64,000 nt of DNA, taken from the NCBI RefSeq assembly GCF_001441615.1, contig NZ_LAXJ01000028.1, positions 35,832 to 99,831 on the forward strand. The letters are read 5' to 3'. Within the stretch, counting starts at the first letter, position 1. The number at the start of each line of letters is the position of its first letter. Under the pieces are notes generated by a model that worked only from the letters and a program-made list of their open reading frames with translations, searched no databases and was not told where the DNA came from. Made by a program: the position numbers and the translations under genes. The stretch is from Roseovarius atlanticus. Its GTDB lineage: Bacteria > Pseudomonadota > Alphaproteobacteria > Rhodobacterales > Rhodobacteraceae. This document shows, in pieces, positions 34,010-43,200 of the stretch.

Positions 34010-34456
34010 ATGGTTGATGACATCGAAATGCCCCCTGAACTGTCGGAAGCACTTCAACGGCAAAATGAGATAGACCGGGCGGAGGCCGGGCAGAAGGCAC
34101 CAGTGTCTGGCTTCACCTACAAGGGAGTGCAGCTTGAGAGCAGATGGGCGGTCCTTCGTGAGCTGGAGGATATGAAACGCATTGTCGATGCCATGCCCGA
34201 GCTTGTGTCGCGGCGCATAGAAACCATCTGGTGCGACTCCAAAGCCGGTGCGACCTACATCGTGACCGTGAAAGACAGACTCTGGGTTCCCGATATGAAA
34301 TTGACGATCTCGGACACGGTCGGCGGGCACAACGGAATTTACATTGACGGTGACGCGCCCGCCGGAATGGACGTTGACCCGTATTGGCCGGGCAACTACC
34401 CTTGGGATCGGGATCCAACGGGCGAGAAGAGCGCAAAACCTGCCACCTCACGTTGA
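34010..34456 (+). CDS. Hypothetical protein
   Basis: 148 aa with AGGAGA before ATG 34010. Soluble; the middle (RIETIWCDSKAGATYIVTVKDRLWVPDMKLTISD) looks beta-rich, and the acidic end has several Pro, Trp and Asp (MDVDPYWPGNYPWDRDP). No family recognised. It reads away from the DUF2493 gene and is followed by a hairpin. Confidence 0.6.
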   Translation: MVDDIEMPPELSEALQRQNEIDRAEAGQKAPVSGFTYKGVQLESRWAVLRELEDMKRIVDAMPELVSRRIETIWCDSKAGATYIVTVKDRLWVPDMKLTISDTVGGHNGIYIDGDAPAGMDVDPYWPGNYPWDRDPTGEKSAKPATSR

Positions 34457-34464
34457 CAGGTTTT

Positions 34465-34484
34465 CCACCCTACGGGTAGGGTGG
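34465..34484 (+). terminator. Perfect hairpin after the 148-aa gene
   Basis: Arms CCACCCTA/TAGGGTGG with a 4-bp loop, 8 bp after the stop at 34456. Only a short CTTTCC tract follows. It may be a terminator or, given a related repeat at 34581, an operator. Confidence 0.5.
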
Positions 34485-34580
34485 CTTTCCATACCCACCT
34501 GTGGCGGGATATCGTGCACCTAAGCACCGTGTTCCAATAACCACGAGTCCGGGAGTAGCGGAGTACCGATATTCGGGTGG

Positions 34581-34595
34581 GGTGGAAATTCCACC
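34581..34595. promoter_or_regulatory. Palindrome GGTGGAA-A-TTCCACC
   Basis: Perfect 7-bp arms with one central base, 71 bp before the start of the winged-helix gene at 34667. It shares the GGTGG core with the hairpin at 34465, so one DNA-binding protein might recognise both. Confidence 0.4.
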
Positions 34596-34666
34596 ATCCG
34601 AAGGCCCGGCCAAGCCATTGAGAAGACGCCCAAGCCTCCGTAAATCGAATGACAAGGAGGCCCGCA

Positions 34667-35179
34667 ATGGCAAAGACAATCAGAACAAGCAAGGCGCGCA
34701 AGAAGGCGCCGGAAAAATCCTCGACCGAACGCATCTTCGGACCGAAGGTCTATTCGCATGGGTATACCGGCGTTCCAAATATCCTGCTGCGCGCGCAAAA
34801 CCGGCTGGGGATCACCCCGACCCAGCTGACCATCATCGTCCAGCTTCTCGGTTACTACTACGATCCGCTCCGTCCGCCTTTCCCGACGAAGCGCGATCTT
34901 GCAAAGCGCATCGGCATCACCGAGCAGACGATCAGGATCAACATTAAGGCGCTCGAAGAAGCCGGGCTCGTCACGCGCGAACAGTGGAAGACGAGCGCCG
35001 GTGACTACGGGCCGAACCGGTACCACCTGACCGGGCTGATCAACAAGCTGAAGAAGCTCGAACCGGATTTCGAGGAGGAACGGAAGGAGCGGGAGGAAGC
35101 TCGGGCCCTGACCGAGACGCCGCGTGCCAGGGCAAGCGCCCGCGCCAGAAAGGCCAAGGGCGATGGCGGCACAGAATAA
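34667..35179 (+). CDS. Winged-helix DNA-binding protein
   Basis: 170 aa from ATG 34667, with AAGGAGG seven bases upstream (an ATG at 34649 lacks one). After a basic head comes a MarR/DnaD-like winged helix at ~40-110: YTGVPNILLRAQNRLGITPTQL, PFPTKRDLAKRIGITEQTIRINIKALEEAGLV, RYHLTGL. The tail is charged and helical. Such proteins on plasmids act in replication or transcription control; which one is not clear. Overlaps the next gene by 17 bp. Confidence 0.7.
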   Translation: MAKTIRTSKARKKAPEKSSTERIFGPKVYSHGYTGVPNILLRAQNRLGITPTQLTIIVQLLGYYYDPLRPPFPTKRDLAKRIGITEQTIRINIKALEEAGLVTREQWKTSAGDYGPNRYHLTGLINKLKKLEPDFEEERKEREEARALTETPRARASARARKAKGDGGTE

Positions 35180-35777
35180 GCGCATCCTTTGTTTCATCGA
35201 CGAATGCGGAACCGCCGGCGAACCCGGCTTCGCGCTCGGATGCGTGATGGCTTGGGCGCGGGAGTGCGGACGCGCGGATAAATCCTTGAGCGATTTGCTG
35301 GAGCCGAATGCGAACGAACTGCATGCGGCGAATCTGAGTCGTGAATACCTGCAAAGTCTTCTGGCGCGCTTCGCACAGACTGACCGGCCCGAGGGCATGA
35401 TTCTGATGAATAGGCTGGGAACGGTCACCGAGGGCACTGCGCCAGCGATCTACGCCGGAAATGTCATCGAGACCGTAAAGGTCGCCGTCGGGCAATTCCG
35501 GAAGCTGAACCGGATTCGCGGCCAGGGTGTCGGCAATGTGGAACTCATCCTCGATCTGAACCACCACAACACGGACCCCGAATGCCAGCGGATGATTTCG
35601 GAGGCGTGCCAGCATGACGGGCGATTCAAGGCGGTGAATCGCATCAGCCAGATCGATTCCGCAGCATCGCGCCTTCTCCAACTCGCTGACGTAATCGCCT
35701 ATGCGCGCACGTGGATTCACAAGGGCGAAGAGAATGCAAAGGGGCTACATGAGAACTACGGAATCCGGGTCCTTTGA
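35163..35777 (+). CDS. DUF3800 protein
   Basis: 204 aa from ATG 35163. The start CFIDECGTAGEPGFALGCVMAW and the end SAASRLLQLADVIAYARTW are the hallmarks of DUF3800, an RNase H-like fold with acidic residues (Asp in FIDE, Asp in LDLN, Asp in LADV) in metal-binding positions. DUF3800 proteins are common in mobile and defence regions; substrate unknown. Coupled to the winged-helix gene by overlap and ended by a strong terminator. Confidence 0.82.
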   Translation: MAAQNKRILCFIDECGTAGEPGFALGCVMAWARECGRADKSLSDLLEPNANELHAANLSREYLQSLLARFAQTDRPEGMILMNRLGTVTEGTAPAIYAGNVIETVKVAVGQFRKLNRIRGQGVGNVELILDLNHHNTDPECQRMISEACQHDGRFKAVNRISQIDSAASRLLQLADVIAYARTWIHKGEENAKGLHENYGIRVL

Positions 35778-35782
35778 ATCAG

Positions 35783-35807
35783 AAAAACCGCCCTGAGGGC
35801 GGTTTTT
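35783..35807 (+). terminator. Strong rho-independent terminator
   Basis: Perfect 11-bp arms AAAAACCGCCC/GGGCGGTTTTT with a TGA loop, 5 bp after the DUF3800 stop; the T-rich arms serve both directions. Confidence 0.9.
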
Positions 35808-35974
35808 AGGAGCGGCTTGCAACCGAACCATCTGCGGTTCGGGTCACCGCGACGCTCGCCCTGCACACAGCATGACGGGTCGCCGACAGGTTTCTGTCTG
35901 AGATGTAGATAGCATGTGTGGCGTAAAATTTCAACTACTCCCATCCTAACGACCCATCCAGAGACGCATTGGAA

Positions 35975-36007
35975 AATATTCGTCATCTGAATATTTTTTG
36001 AATATTC
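35975..36007. promoter_or_regulatory. Cluster of AATATTC repeats, likely operator
   Basis: Three copies of the heptamer AATATTC or its inverse GAATATT occur in 33 bp (35975-35981, 35989-35995, 36000-36007), in an AT-rich stretch 75 bp before the HTH-IrrE operon. Such phased repeats suit autorepression by the HTH protein encoded downstream. Confidence 0.45.
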
Positions 36008-36081
36008 TCTGGACAGGGCGCTTGGGGTGTGTGATGTAAGGTGCGAGGCGCAAAGAATCAAACAGCAAAAGGCATAGAAAC

Positions 36082-36759
36082 TTGAACCGAGACAACGCAC
36101 TGCAGGCAGCGCGCGACCAGTTGGAAACATCGATTTGGGGCCTTTTGAGCGAGCTTGAAAATTCGCTGACGTCACTCGCAAGCGTACCGCACATGAATAT
36201 TGAGTGCCCTCGCGCTATAGGATCAGTCTTGAACTCAGCTCTTCCGGCAGCAGCTCAGGAGGCTGGGATCGAGAAAGACGGGCTTGAAGTTAAATACTGT
36301 CGAAATGGACAGTGCAACAAGATTTCCGGGCACGTGAAGTCGGGCGGCGAAACCTTCCCCGTCAGCCTAGAGTTGCATCTGTCGGGTCCACGTGGCGGAA
36401 CGACAAAATCGAAACACCAGTTTGCATTCTCGGAACCCGCCGTATGCGACATTGAACGTCAACCGTCGCTTATCGAATTTGACGTAGACGCGCCCGAGAG
36501 ACTGCTACTTTTTGTAGCGTGCCATCTCAGCGGCACCGGCGTATCGGTGTCGCGAGCGTACTTGAAATTTGCGGACGGTGTAGATCAGCGAATGATTGAG
36601 ATGCACCGCCCTGCCGAAGGGGCGCCCAAGGCATCCGCAGATATCGGACCAGAGCAGGGTCCGCGTGGCGCAACATTGAAGGTAAAAAGACCCGAGGGAG
36701 ACAAGAAAGAAGATGGCATCAAAACAGATAAACGGGGGGATGCTGCTTCTAGCTCGTAA
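36082..36759 (+). CDS. Unknown partner of the HTH-IrrE protein
   Basis: 225 aa from TTG 36082, the only start that fits the reading frame and AT-rich leader; the next ATG is 37 codons in. The protein is soluble; the middle (SGHVKSGGETFPVSLELHLSG, QPSLIEFDVDAPERLLLFVACHLSG) looks like a beta-sandwich, and the last 45 residues are charged and disordered. It overlaps the HTH-IrrE gene by 47 bp, so the two are co-translated. No family recognised. Confidence 0.6.
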   Translation: MNRDNALQAARDQLETSIWGLLSELENSLTSLASVPHMNIECPRAIGSVLNSALPAAAQEAGIEKDGLEVKYCRNGQCNKISGHVKSGGETFPVSLELHLSGPRGGTTKSKHQFAFSEPAVCDIERQPSLIEFDVDAPERLLLFVACHLSGTGVSVSRAYLKFADGVDQRMIEMHRPAEGAPKASADIGPEQGPRGATLKVKRPEGDKKEDGIKTDKRGDAASSS

Positions 36760-37849
36760 GAGACGACGGAAAACTCAAAAGGACTTGGCCGCAGAGACCG
36801 GGGTCGCACAGGCGGCGATCTCCAGAGTCGAAAACGGTACAAAGGACGTGCTGTCGCATGAAGAGATTCAGTCGATTGCGCGCTCTTTAGGATTCCCGGT
36901 GAGTTTTTTCTTTGAGCAGGAGCCGCTCTACAAAACACCCCTCAGTATCCACGGCGCGGCTTTCCGCAAGAAGTCGGCGGTTTCTGCGAAAGATCAAGGT
37001 GCGGTCGTCGCACTGGCAAATCATCTTGTAATGCACTTGCGCAGAATGCTTGAAGCCGTCGACTTGGAGCCCCAGTTTCCATTGCTTCAGTTTGAGGTTG
37101 TGGATGACAAGTCGAGCGTCAGCGAACACGCCCGTGCCGTTACTTCTGCAGCCGAAGCGGCTCAAAAGGTTCGAAAGTCGTGGCAGTTGGACGATGGTCC
37201 TTTGCCGAATCTCGTCAAGTACATTGAAGCCACCGGTGTGTTCGTGGTTCAGGGCGATTTTGGCGGTGCCGACATTGACGGTGTAACCATCAGACCCCCA
37301 GGAATGAAACCGGTGGTGGTTCTAAACGCAGACCGGCCCGCTGATCGAAAGCGGTTTAGCCTTGCCCACGAATACGGCCATGTGATCTTGCATCCCTTCC
37401 CCTACGACGCGATGGAAAAGGAAGCCAACGAATTTGCCGCTGAGTTGCTCACTCCTGCCAAAGGGGTGCTACCAGATCTAAAGAAACCGTTGACCATTCC
37501 AAGACTTGGGCAATTAAAGCTGAAATGGCGCGTGGCAATGGCAGCATTGATCTACCGAGCTAAAGCGCTGAACGCGATAACCGATCAAGCTGCAACGTCT
37601 TTGTACAAGAAGATGAGCTACTACGGCTATCGAACGCGGGAGCCTGATGAGTTCAGCATTGAACATGAACAGGGTTCTTTATCATCTCAGCTCATGGAAT
37701 TGCACACGGAGGATTTGGGATACTCGTTCGACGAGTTGGCTGACGCTTTAAGAACTTTCCCAACAGAATTGGCGGAGATGCACGGCCTGAAACCGCCAGA
37801 CCAGCGCCCGAAGCCAAAACTGAAGCTGATCATTGGAAGCGAACTATGA
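36713..37849 (+). CDS. HTH-ImmA/IrrE metallopeptidase regulator
   Basis: 378 aa. Residues ~10-68 are a Cro/C1 helix-turn-helix (RKTQKDLAAETGVAQAAISRVENG). A linker leads to a zinc peptidase with HEYGH in FSLAHEYGHVILHPF near residue 222 and the second ligand in EKEANEFAAELLTP. Single-chain HTH-IrrE proteins sense stress and control neighbouring genes or act in toxin-antitoxin pairs. Coupled to the unknown 225-aa gene. It is not closely similar to the IrrE protein at 23061. Confidence 0.87.
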   Translation: MASKQINGGMLLLARKRRRKTQKDLAAETGVAQAAISRVENGTKDVLSHEEIQSIARSLGFPVSFFFEQEPLYKTPLSIHGAAFRKKSAVSAKDQGAVVALANHLVMHLRRMLEAVDLEPQFPLLQFEVVDDKSSVSEHARAVTSAAEAAQKVRKSWQLDDGPLPNLVKYIEATGVFVVQGDFGGADIDGVTIRPPGMKPVVVLNADRPADRKRFSLAHEYGHVILHPFPYDAMEKEANEFAAELLTPAKGVLPDLKKPLTIPRLGQLKLKWRVAMAALIYRAKALNAITDQAATSLYKKMSYYGYRTREPDEFSIEHEQGSLSSQLMELHTEDLGYSFDELADALRTFPTELAEMHGLKPPDQRPKPKLKLIIGSEL

Positions 37850-37966
37850 TCGATTTTGCACGCTAAGTTGGACGTGTCAGGCACGATACAGACAACCGCA
37901 ATGGCTTCCGAACCGTCCACTTCTTGTGTTGCAGCTATTCGCTTTCGCACCGTCCAAGTAAACAAG

Positions 37967-37996
37967 AAGGGGAACCGTGGTCCCACGGCTCCCCTT
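37967..37996 (-). terminator. Terminator of the DUF736 gene
   Basis: Arms AAGGGGAACCGTGG/CCACGGCTCCCCTT (one mismatch) with a 2-bp loop, about 30 bp past the DUF736 stop on the minus strand. A short T run follows; it may also serve the HTH-IrrE operon from the other side. Confidence 0.75.
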
Positions 37997-38027
37997 TCGG
38001 TTCAGATCGTCTACTCTCGCGCGCTGA

Positions 38028-38756
38028 TCACGCGACCAGCGACAGCCCCGCGCCTCCGTCCTGCGGCTGCTCACCGCTGTCGATGAACGGGATGATCGAG
38101 AAGGTCTGGCCGCCGCGCTGTTCTTCGTTCTGCACGGCGTTGACGCGCAGGTCGCCATCGGGCGTGTTGATCAGCAGCGACAGGTAGTCATTGCCCGTGC
38201 GGCTGCTTTTCGCCATCCACGCCGAGCCGACGCGGATCGGTGTGCCCCGGGGCGAGCTGACCTCGATCCGGTAATCCGGGTGGGTCTCCTCGGATTTGTA
38301 GCTGTTCTCGATCAGCATGAACTCCAGATCGAACATCATGTTGGCGATGTAGCCGGTGAAGGCGTTGTCGGCGTCCATGGCGGTGAGCTCGCCCGAGATC
38401 GAGCCGGATTTCATCAGACCGTTCGAGACCAGCGGGATGATCTCGAATGCGCCGCTCTGGGCGGCGCGCGCCTCTTTCGTCTGCACCGCGTTGACCCGGA
38501 ACGGGCCCAAGCCGACATCGATCTGCATCGAGATGTAGGGGTTGCCGCTGGTATTGCCGGTCTCGTTCCAGGCCGTGCCGATGCGCACCTTACGGCCCGA
38601 CTTGTTGATCGCCGTCACGTCGTAATCCGGGCTGCGAGCGGACATCTTGGCCCGTGCCTCGAGCTGGATGGCGATGTCAAAGCGCGTCGAATGGATCATG
38701 CCGGTGTACTCGGCGGCTGCGGTCTCGACATTGCGGGTGAGGGTTCCTGCGAACAT
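38028..38756 (-). CDS. Protein with two DUF736 domains
   Basis: 242 aa from ATG 38756 with AAGGAA upstream; the frame is open to 38840. After a ~45-residue head, two copies of the DUF736 pattern are visible: IGTAWNETGNTSGNPYISMQID and VGSAWMAKSSRTGNDYLSLLIN, each followed by (F/L)RVNAVQ..E and IIP. DUF736 is a small beta fold of unknown function, common on Rhizobiales and Rhodobacterales plasmids, normally as a single copy; here it is duplicated in one chain. Confidence 0.78.
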   Translation of the reverse strand: MFAGTLTRNVETAAAEYTGMIHSTRFDIAIQLEARAKMSARSPDYDVTAINKSGRKVRIGTAWNETGNTSGNPYISMQIDVGLGPFRVNAVQTKEARAAQSGAFEIIPLVSNGLMKSGSISGELTAMDADNAFTGYIANMMFDLEFMLIENSYKSEETHPDYRIEVSSPRGTPIRVGSAWMAKSSRTGNDYLSLLINTPDGDLRVNAVQNEEQRGGQTFSIIPFIDSGEQPQDGGAGLSLVA

Positions 38757-38844
38757 GGGATGGTTCCTTTTGGATCGGCCGGTGTCTGACGTCCTTGCCA
38801 GCGCATCCGGGATTGCTTTCTCGACCCCTTGAGGGATCACAAAT

Positions 38845-38868
38845 CAGAAAGCCTGCTTTCCCTTTCTG
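38845..38868 (-). terminator. Repeat-family hairpin (AAAGCC...CTTT)
   Basis: Arms CAGAAAG/CTTTCTG around a 10-bp loop, 14 bp past the stop of the gene at 38882. One of several related intergenic hairpins in this block (see 40239, 44560, 49375). Confidence 0.6.
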
Positions 38869-38881
38869 CCCCGCCCACGGG

Positions 38882-39184
38882 TCAGAGCTGCCGTCCGAGT
38901 GGGAATGCCCCCACGCCTCCGGGTGCTACGCCCCTCCCCTGCCCGTCTGGTCTTGATTGGCTGCCTGAATTTTCCGCGCCGTCCTCCGATCGCGCGATGA
39001 AGAACTCCGCCTCTTTGCCGTTCAACCAGTGCCCTTCCCGGTCGGTCAGGCCGATGCAGCTGCCGTTCGGCTGATAGGTGATGAGGTACTGACCGAGCCG
39101 GTCCTTGTGGACAACGTAGCCGGTATTGGCCCAGTGCACGGTCTGGCCGGCATCGACGGCCGCCTTGATGTCATCGAGTGTCAT
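38882..39184 (-). CDS. Small conserved hypothetical protein
   Basis: 100 aa from ATG 39184, which has GAGGAGG upstream; the frame runs back to 39223. The core TLDDIKAAVDAGQTVHWANTGYVVHKDRLGQYLI...CIGLTDREGHWLNGKEAEFF is a compact alpha/beta pattern I recall from unannotated plasmid proteins. Function unknown. The C-terminal 25 residues are Gly-rich and probably unstructured. Confidence 0.72.
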   Translation of the reverse strand: MTLDDIKAAVDAGQTVHWANTGYVVHKDRLGQYLITYQPNGSCIGLTDREGHWLNGKEAEFFIARSEDGAENSGSQSRPDGQGRGVAPGGVGAFPLGRQL

Positions 39185-39223
39185 GCGATCCTCCTCAAGA
39201 AGAATGGTGGGGAAACGACGCAA

Positions 39224-39249
39224 GAAGCCCGATCTTCCAACCGGGCTTC
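39224..39249 (-). terminator. Hairpin terminator after the DUF6915-like gene
   Basis: Perfect arms GAAGCCCG/CGGGCTTC around a 10-bp loop, 36 bp past the stop at 39285 and 40 bp before the next start. Confidence 0.65.
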
Positions 39250-39284
39250 CATGCAGTATTCGTTTGGCAAACGGCCGAGAGCTG

Positions 39285-39746
39285 TCAGGCGCTTTGCGTG
39301 GCTTGCGTCGCGCGCGCCGCCATCCAATCCTTCAGGCCAAGAACCGTTCGTCCGGCGGCGACCTCGGAGGCCCAAGCGACCCTTGGGTCGCCGCAGGGCT
39401 CATCGCCGACATGGCGGTCGATATGACCATTGGCCATCCATGGCTCGGGCTGGATCCGTAGCAGCCAGTCCGCCATGCTCGGAATGCGGCCCTGGCAGTC
39501 TTCACGGATATGCTGCTCGCCGATCCAGCGCACGGGAATGTCCCGACCTGCGCTATTGGTCAGGGACACGCCGAAGACACGTTCGGCCTCGAACAGGCCT
39601 TGGGCATGGTGACGCATGGCTCGGTGCGTAAAGAGCGCGAGGTGCTCTTTCGAGGCATCAAACCAATCGTGCACAGCCTGATAGTCAGACGGCACCCCAC
39701 CGAATTTCCGGGCAGAGCTTTCAGCATGATGAAGCGGATGGGCCAT
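39285..39746 (-). CDS. DUF6915-like protein
   Basis: 153 aa from ATG 39746, which lies within TGAGATG at the end of the upstream gene. The N-terminus MAHPLHHAESSARKFGG and DWFDASKEHLALFTHRAMRHHAQGLFEAERVFG, rich in His, is characteristic of this family as I recall it (from memory). The histidine pattern suggests metal binding, which is not established. Coupled to the DUF6878-like gene. Confidence 0.75.
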   Translation of the reverse strand: MAHPLHHAESSARKFGGVPSDYQAVHDWFDASKEHLALFTHRAMRHHAQGLFEAERVFGVSLTNSAGRDIPVRWIGEQHIREDCQGRIPSMADWLLRIQPEPWMANGHIDRHVGDEPCGDPRVAWASEVAAGRTVLGLKDWMAARATQATQSA

Positions 39747-39747
39747 C

Positions 39748-40134
39748 TCACAGCCCCTCGTCATAGCTGTGCGAGCATTCGACATAGCGGTCCGCATGAT
39801 CGAGCGTGATGCTGTCGGCTGCTATGTCCCAGGTCAGCGTGCCGTAGCCGCCCTCATTGTTCTCGAACCCCGGGTGATGGTGATAGGCCAGCGACCAGGC
39901 GAAGTCGCCAACCTCTGTGGCAAGTGGCTCCGGCAGTTTGACCTCTGCAGGCTGCACCGTCACATCCTCGACATTGCCGGAGTCGCCATAGCCTTCGTAT
40001 TCGACAGCGACCTCGCTGATGCCAAGCGCACGTAGTTGCGCGAGCAGCTCCACTCTGGATGCCTTCAAGGTGGTTTCACGCTCCGCGCGCCACTGAGCCG
40101 CCAGTGCGGCATAGTCCATTTGGGGATTGGTCAT
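39748..40134 (-). CDS. DUF6878-like protein
   Basis: 128 aa. The sequence EVAVEYEGYGDSGNVEDVTVQP, FAWSLAYHHHPGFENNEGGYGTLTWDI and HADRYVECSHSYDEGL fits what I recall as DUF6878, an acidic, Tyr- and His-rich family of plasmids and phages. Function unknown. One base separates it from the next gene. Confidence 0.72.
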   Translation of the reverse strand: MTNPQMDYAALAAQWRAERETTLKASRVELLAQLRALGISEVAVEYEGYGDSGNVEDVTVQPAEVKLPEPLATEVGDFAWSLAYHHHPGFENNEGGYGTLTWDIAADSITLDHADRYVECSHSYDEGL

Positions 40135-40238
40135 GGGTCTGTCCTCTTGTCTGAATTTGGGGGGGCCGGGTATGGCATTGGTCAGCGCGCGCCCGGAAAG
40201 CGCGGACCGGCCAAACCCCGATCCGCGACGCCCGGCCC

Positions 40239-40256
40239 AAAGCCCGCTTTGGCTTT
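40239..40256 (-). terminator. Repeat-family hairpin at the end of the strawberry-notch gene
   Basis: Perfect arms AAAGCC/GGCTTT around CGCTTT, touching the stop codon at 40257. Same design as the hairpins at 38845, 44560 and 49375. Confidence 0.65.
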
Positions 40257-43200
40257 TCAGGCGGCTTGTTCTGCCGCTCTAGCGGCTCGCTGCCCCACGA
40301 TCCGTGCCAGAATGCTTCCCGTGTCAATCCCGTCCCCATGCGGCAGGAACACCCGCAACTGGAAGGCGATGATCTCCGTGAAACACCCCATGGCCTTGAG
40401 ACCTTCAATCATGCCCCGATCCGCACCGCCCAGCTCGAGGCGCATCTCGCCTGCGACGCGGCGACGGGTCAGGGTCAGACCCCGGCCCAGATCGACCGGC
40501 GCGGTGGTGCCGAGGGCGGCGGTTAACATCTCCTGCGGCGTTTGCGGATTGGAGACGAGGAAGCGGGCGCGCAGCGCGGCCGCCCCTTCCTCGCTCAGCG
40601 TGCGCCCGATCATGGCGGCCGCCCCGTCCGGCGTGACCCTGTAGATGCGTTCATTCGTGGTCGGAATATCCTTCCAGATCGGCAACAAGAGCCCAGTCAG
40701 CAGGTAGAGCTTGGTCGTGGTGGTTTTTGGCAGGGACGCAGCCTCGGCATCCCAAAGCCTTGCAAACTCGGGCCTTCCGATGTCTTCCCAGGCCGAAGAC
40801 TCGAACCTTGCCTCTTCAAGATAGCTGGACCCGTTTGGACGCACCGCCTTGCGCATCAGCGTGACAATGTCCTCGTCATACATCTGCATAGGGCGCGCCG
40901 AGATGAGCGCCGCGCGACCGGAGGCGCGATTGACCATCGGCAGCTTGTCGGGATTGCGCGACATGGCCTCTTCGGCCCCAAGGACGTGGACCGGGTCGGT
41001 GACCTCCAGCCCGATGATCCGCGTCACGGCGCCGGATTTTGGGCAGGTCCAGAGATCCTCCGTGGAGACCTGTTCGATCTTTTCGCCACGCAGGGTTTCG
41101 ACGCCGAAATCGAGCGTGCCCGCCGCGCGCGCCCGTTCGGTCTGATCAGCGATCCGGCGCATGAACTCGGCAAAGAGTGCGTTCTGCATGTGGATGGGAA
41201 GGGCCAGAACCCGGTTGAGAAACCGCTGGATCGGGGGAAGTTCCTCAAGGAGCACCCCGTCCTTGTCGATCAGCCGCAGGGCCGTCCAGTCGGTGAAGCT
41301 CTCGTAGCTCATCGCCTCAGCGCGCCCGGCGGCAAGATCGGCGAAATACCCACGTAGTGCGGCCCGTGCGATCGGGCTTTCGAGATTGTCCTCCTCGCGG
41401 AACATGCCTTGGGAGCCGGTCTCGCGCTGACCCTTGGTCAAGGCCCCTAGCTGGTCAAGGCGTTTGGCAATCGTCGAGGTGAAACGCTTCTCGCCATGCA
41501 CATCTGAGGTGCAGACCCGGAAGAAGGGCGCGCTGACCTGAGCCGAGCGATGCGTGCGCCCGAGCCCCTGGATGGCCGCATCCGCGCGCCAGCCGGGCTC
41601 CAACAGGTAGTGCCGCCGCCGTTTCTGGTTCTTCGCCGTTTGGGCCGCGTGATAGGACCGGCCCGTGCCGCCTGCATCGGAGAAGATCAGGATATCCTTT
41701 TCGCCGTCCATGAAGGCTTGGGTTTCGGATGAATTGCTGCTGGCGCTGCGCTTCTCGATGAAGAGATGGCCGTCCTCGGCCTTGAGGGGCCGGATGGACC
41801 GCCCCGTGACCTCGGCTACAGCCTCGTCGCCAAAGGCCCAGAGGATCTGATCCAGCGCCGAAGGGATCGGGGCCAGCGTCATCAACTCCATCATGGCCGC
41901 ATCGCGCAGGGCGAGCGCCTCGCGCGAGACAACGAGCGCCCCGGTCTCATCCCGTAAAGGTTCCACCACCATATTGCCGTCGATCTCCACGAGCTTTTGA
42001 GCATGGATTGGGAAGGCCTGTTCGAGGTAGCCCAGCACGTAGTCACGCGGCGTCAAGGCACCCTCGACGAGTTCATCCTCCGGGTCCATCGTCTCAAGCC
42101 GACGCTTCAACAGGCTTTCGCCTGTAGAGACAACCTGGATGACGCAAGCCTTGCCCGCTGCCAGATCGTCCTTGACCGCGCGGATGATGGTCGGGGCTTT
42201 CATACCCATCAGGAGATGGTTGAAGAAGCGCTGCTTCGTGCTCTCGAAGCGGGACTTGGCCGAGGCGCGAGCAGCCGAGGCATTGGTCTCTCCCGAAGCA
42301 TCATTGACGCCGGTCGCAGTCAACGCAGCCTCAAGATTGTGGTGGATCGTGCGAAAGGCTCCTGCATAGGCGTCGTAGATCTCGATCTGGGCCGGGGTGA
42401 GCGCGTGTTCGAGCACGTCATATTCCACGCCATCGAAGCTGAGGGCGCGGGCCGTGTAGAGGCCGAGCGTCTTGAGATCACGCGCGACCACCTCCATGGC
42501 GGCGACACCGCCTGCTTCCATCGCCGAGACGAAACTCTCGCGGCTCGGGAAGGGGTATTCGGGGCCTTGCCCCCAGAGCCCTAGCCGCGCGGCATAGGCC
42601 AGGTTGTGGACGCTCGTGGCGCCCGTGGCCGAGATGTAGAAGACGCGAGCGCGCGGGGCGGCCAGTTGCAGACGCAGGCCCGCGAGGCCCTGCTGGGAGG
42701 GTTTGGCCCCCCTGCCCTGCTCGGACCCCGCCGCATTCTGCATGGCATGGGCCTCATCAAAAGCCAGCACGCCGTCGAACCCCTCGCCCATCCAGTCGAG
42801 GATCTGGCTGAGCCGCGTGGTGCCGCATTTGCCCGCGGACCGCAGCGTGGCGTAGGTGACGAAGAGGATGCCACAGGTCACGGTGATGGGCTGGTCCGGT
42901 TTCCATTTGGAAAGCGGCTGGATGTCGGCAGGCGAGCCGCCAAGATCGGTCCAGTCGCGGATCGCGTCCTCGATAAGCGTGGCGGATTTGGAGACCCAGA
43001 TCGCCTTCCTGCGCCCGGAAAGCCAGTTCACGAGAATGAGCCCCGCGCATTCGCGGCCCTTGCCGCAACCGGTGCCGTCGCCGAGGAAATAGCCAAGGCG
43101 ATAGGCACGTGCATCCGGGTCATCATCGGCGCGCGTCAGCTTGGTCTGGTCCTCGTCGATGGTAAACCGCCCCGGCAGGTCACGCCCATGGGCATCATGC

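Noticed and set aside
33438..34023. Open frames of 100-170 codons on the minus strand in the 33.4-34.0 kb gap
   Set aside because: They overlap each other in different frames, lack ribosome sites, and are rich in Arg, Pro and Ser as expected for GC-rich non-coding DNA. The region is described as gene-free instead.
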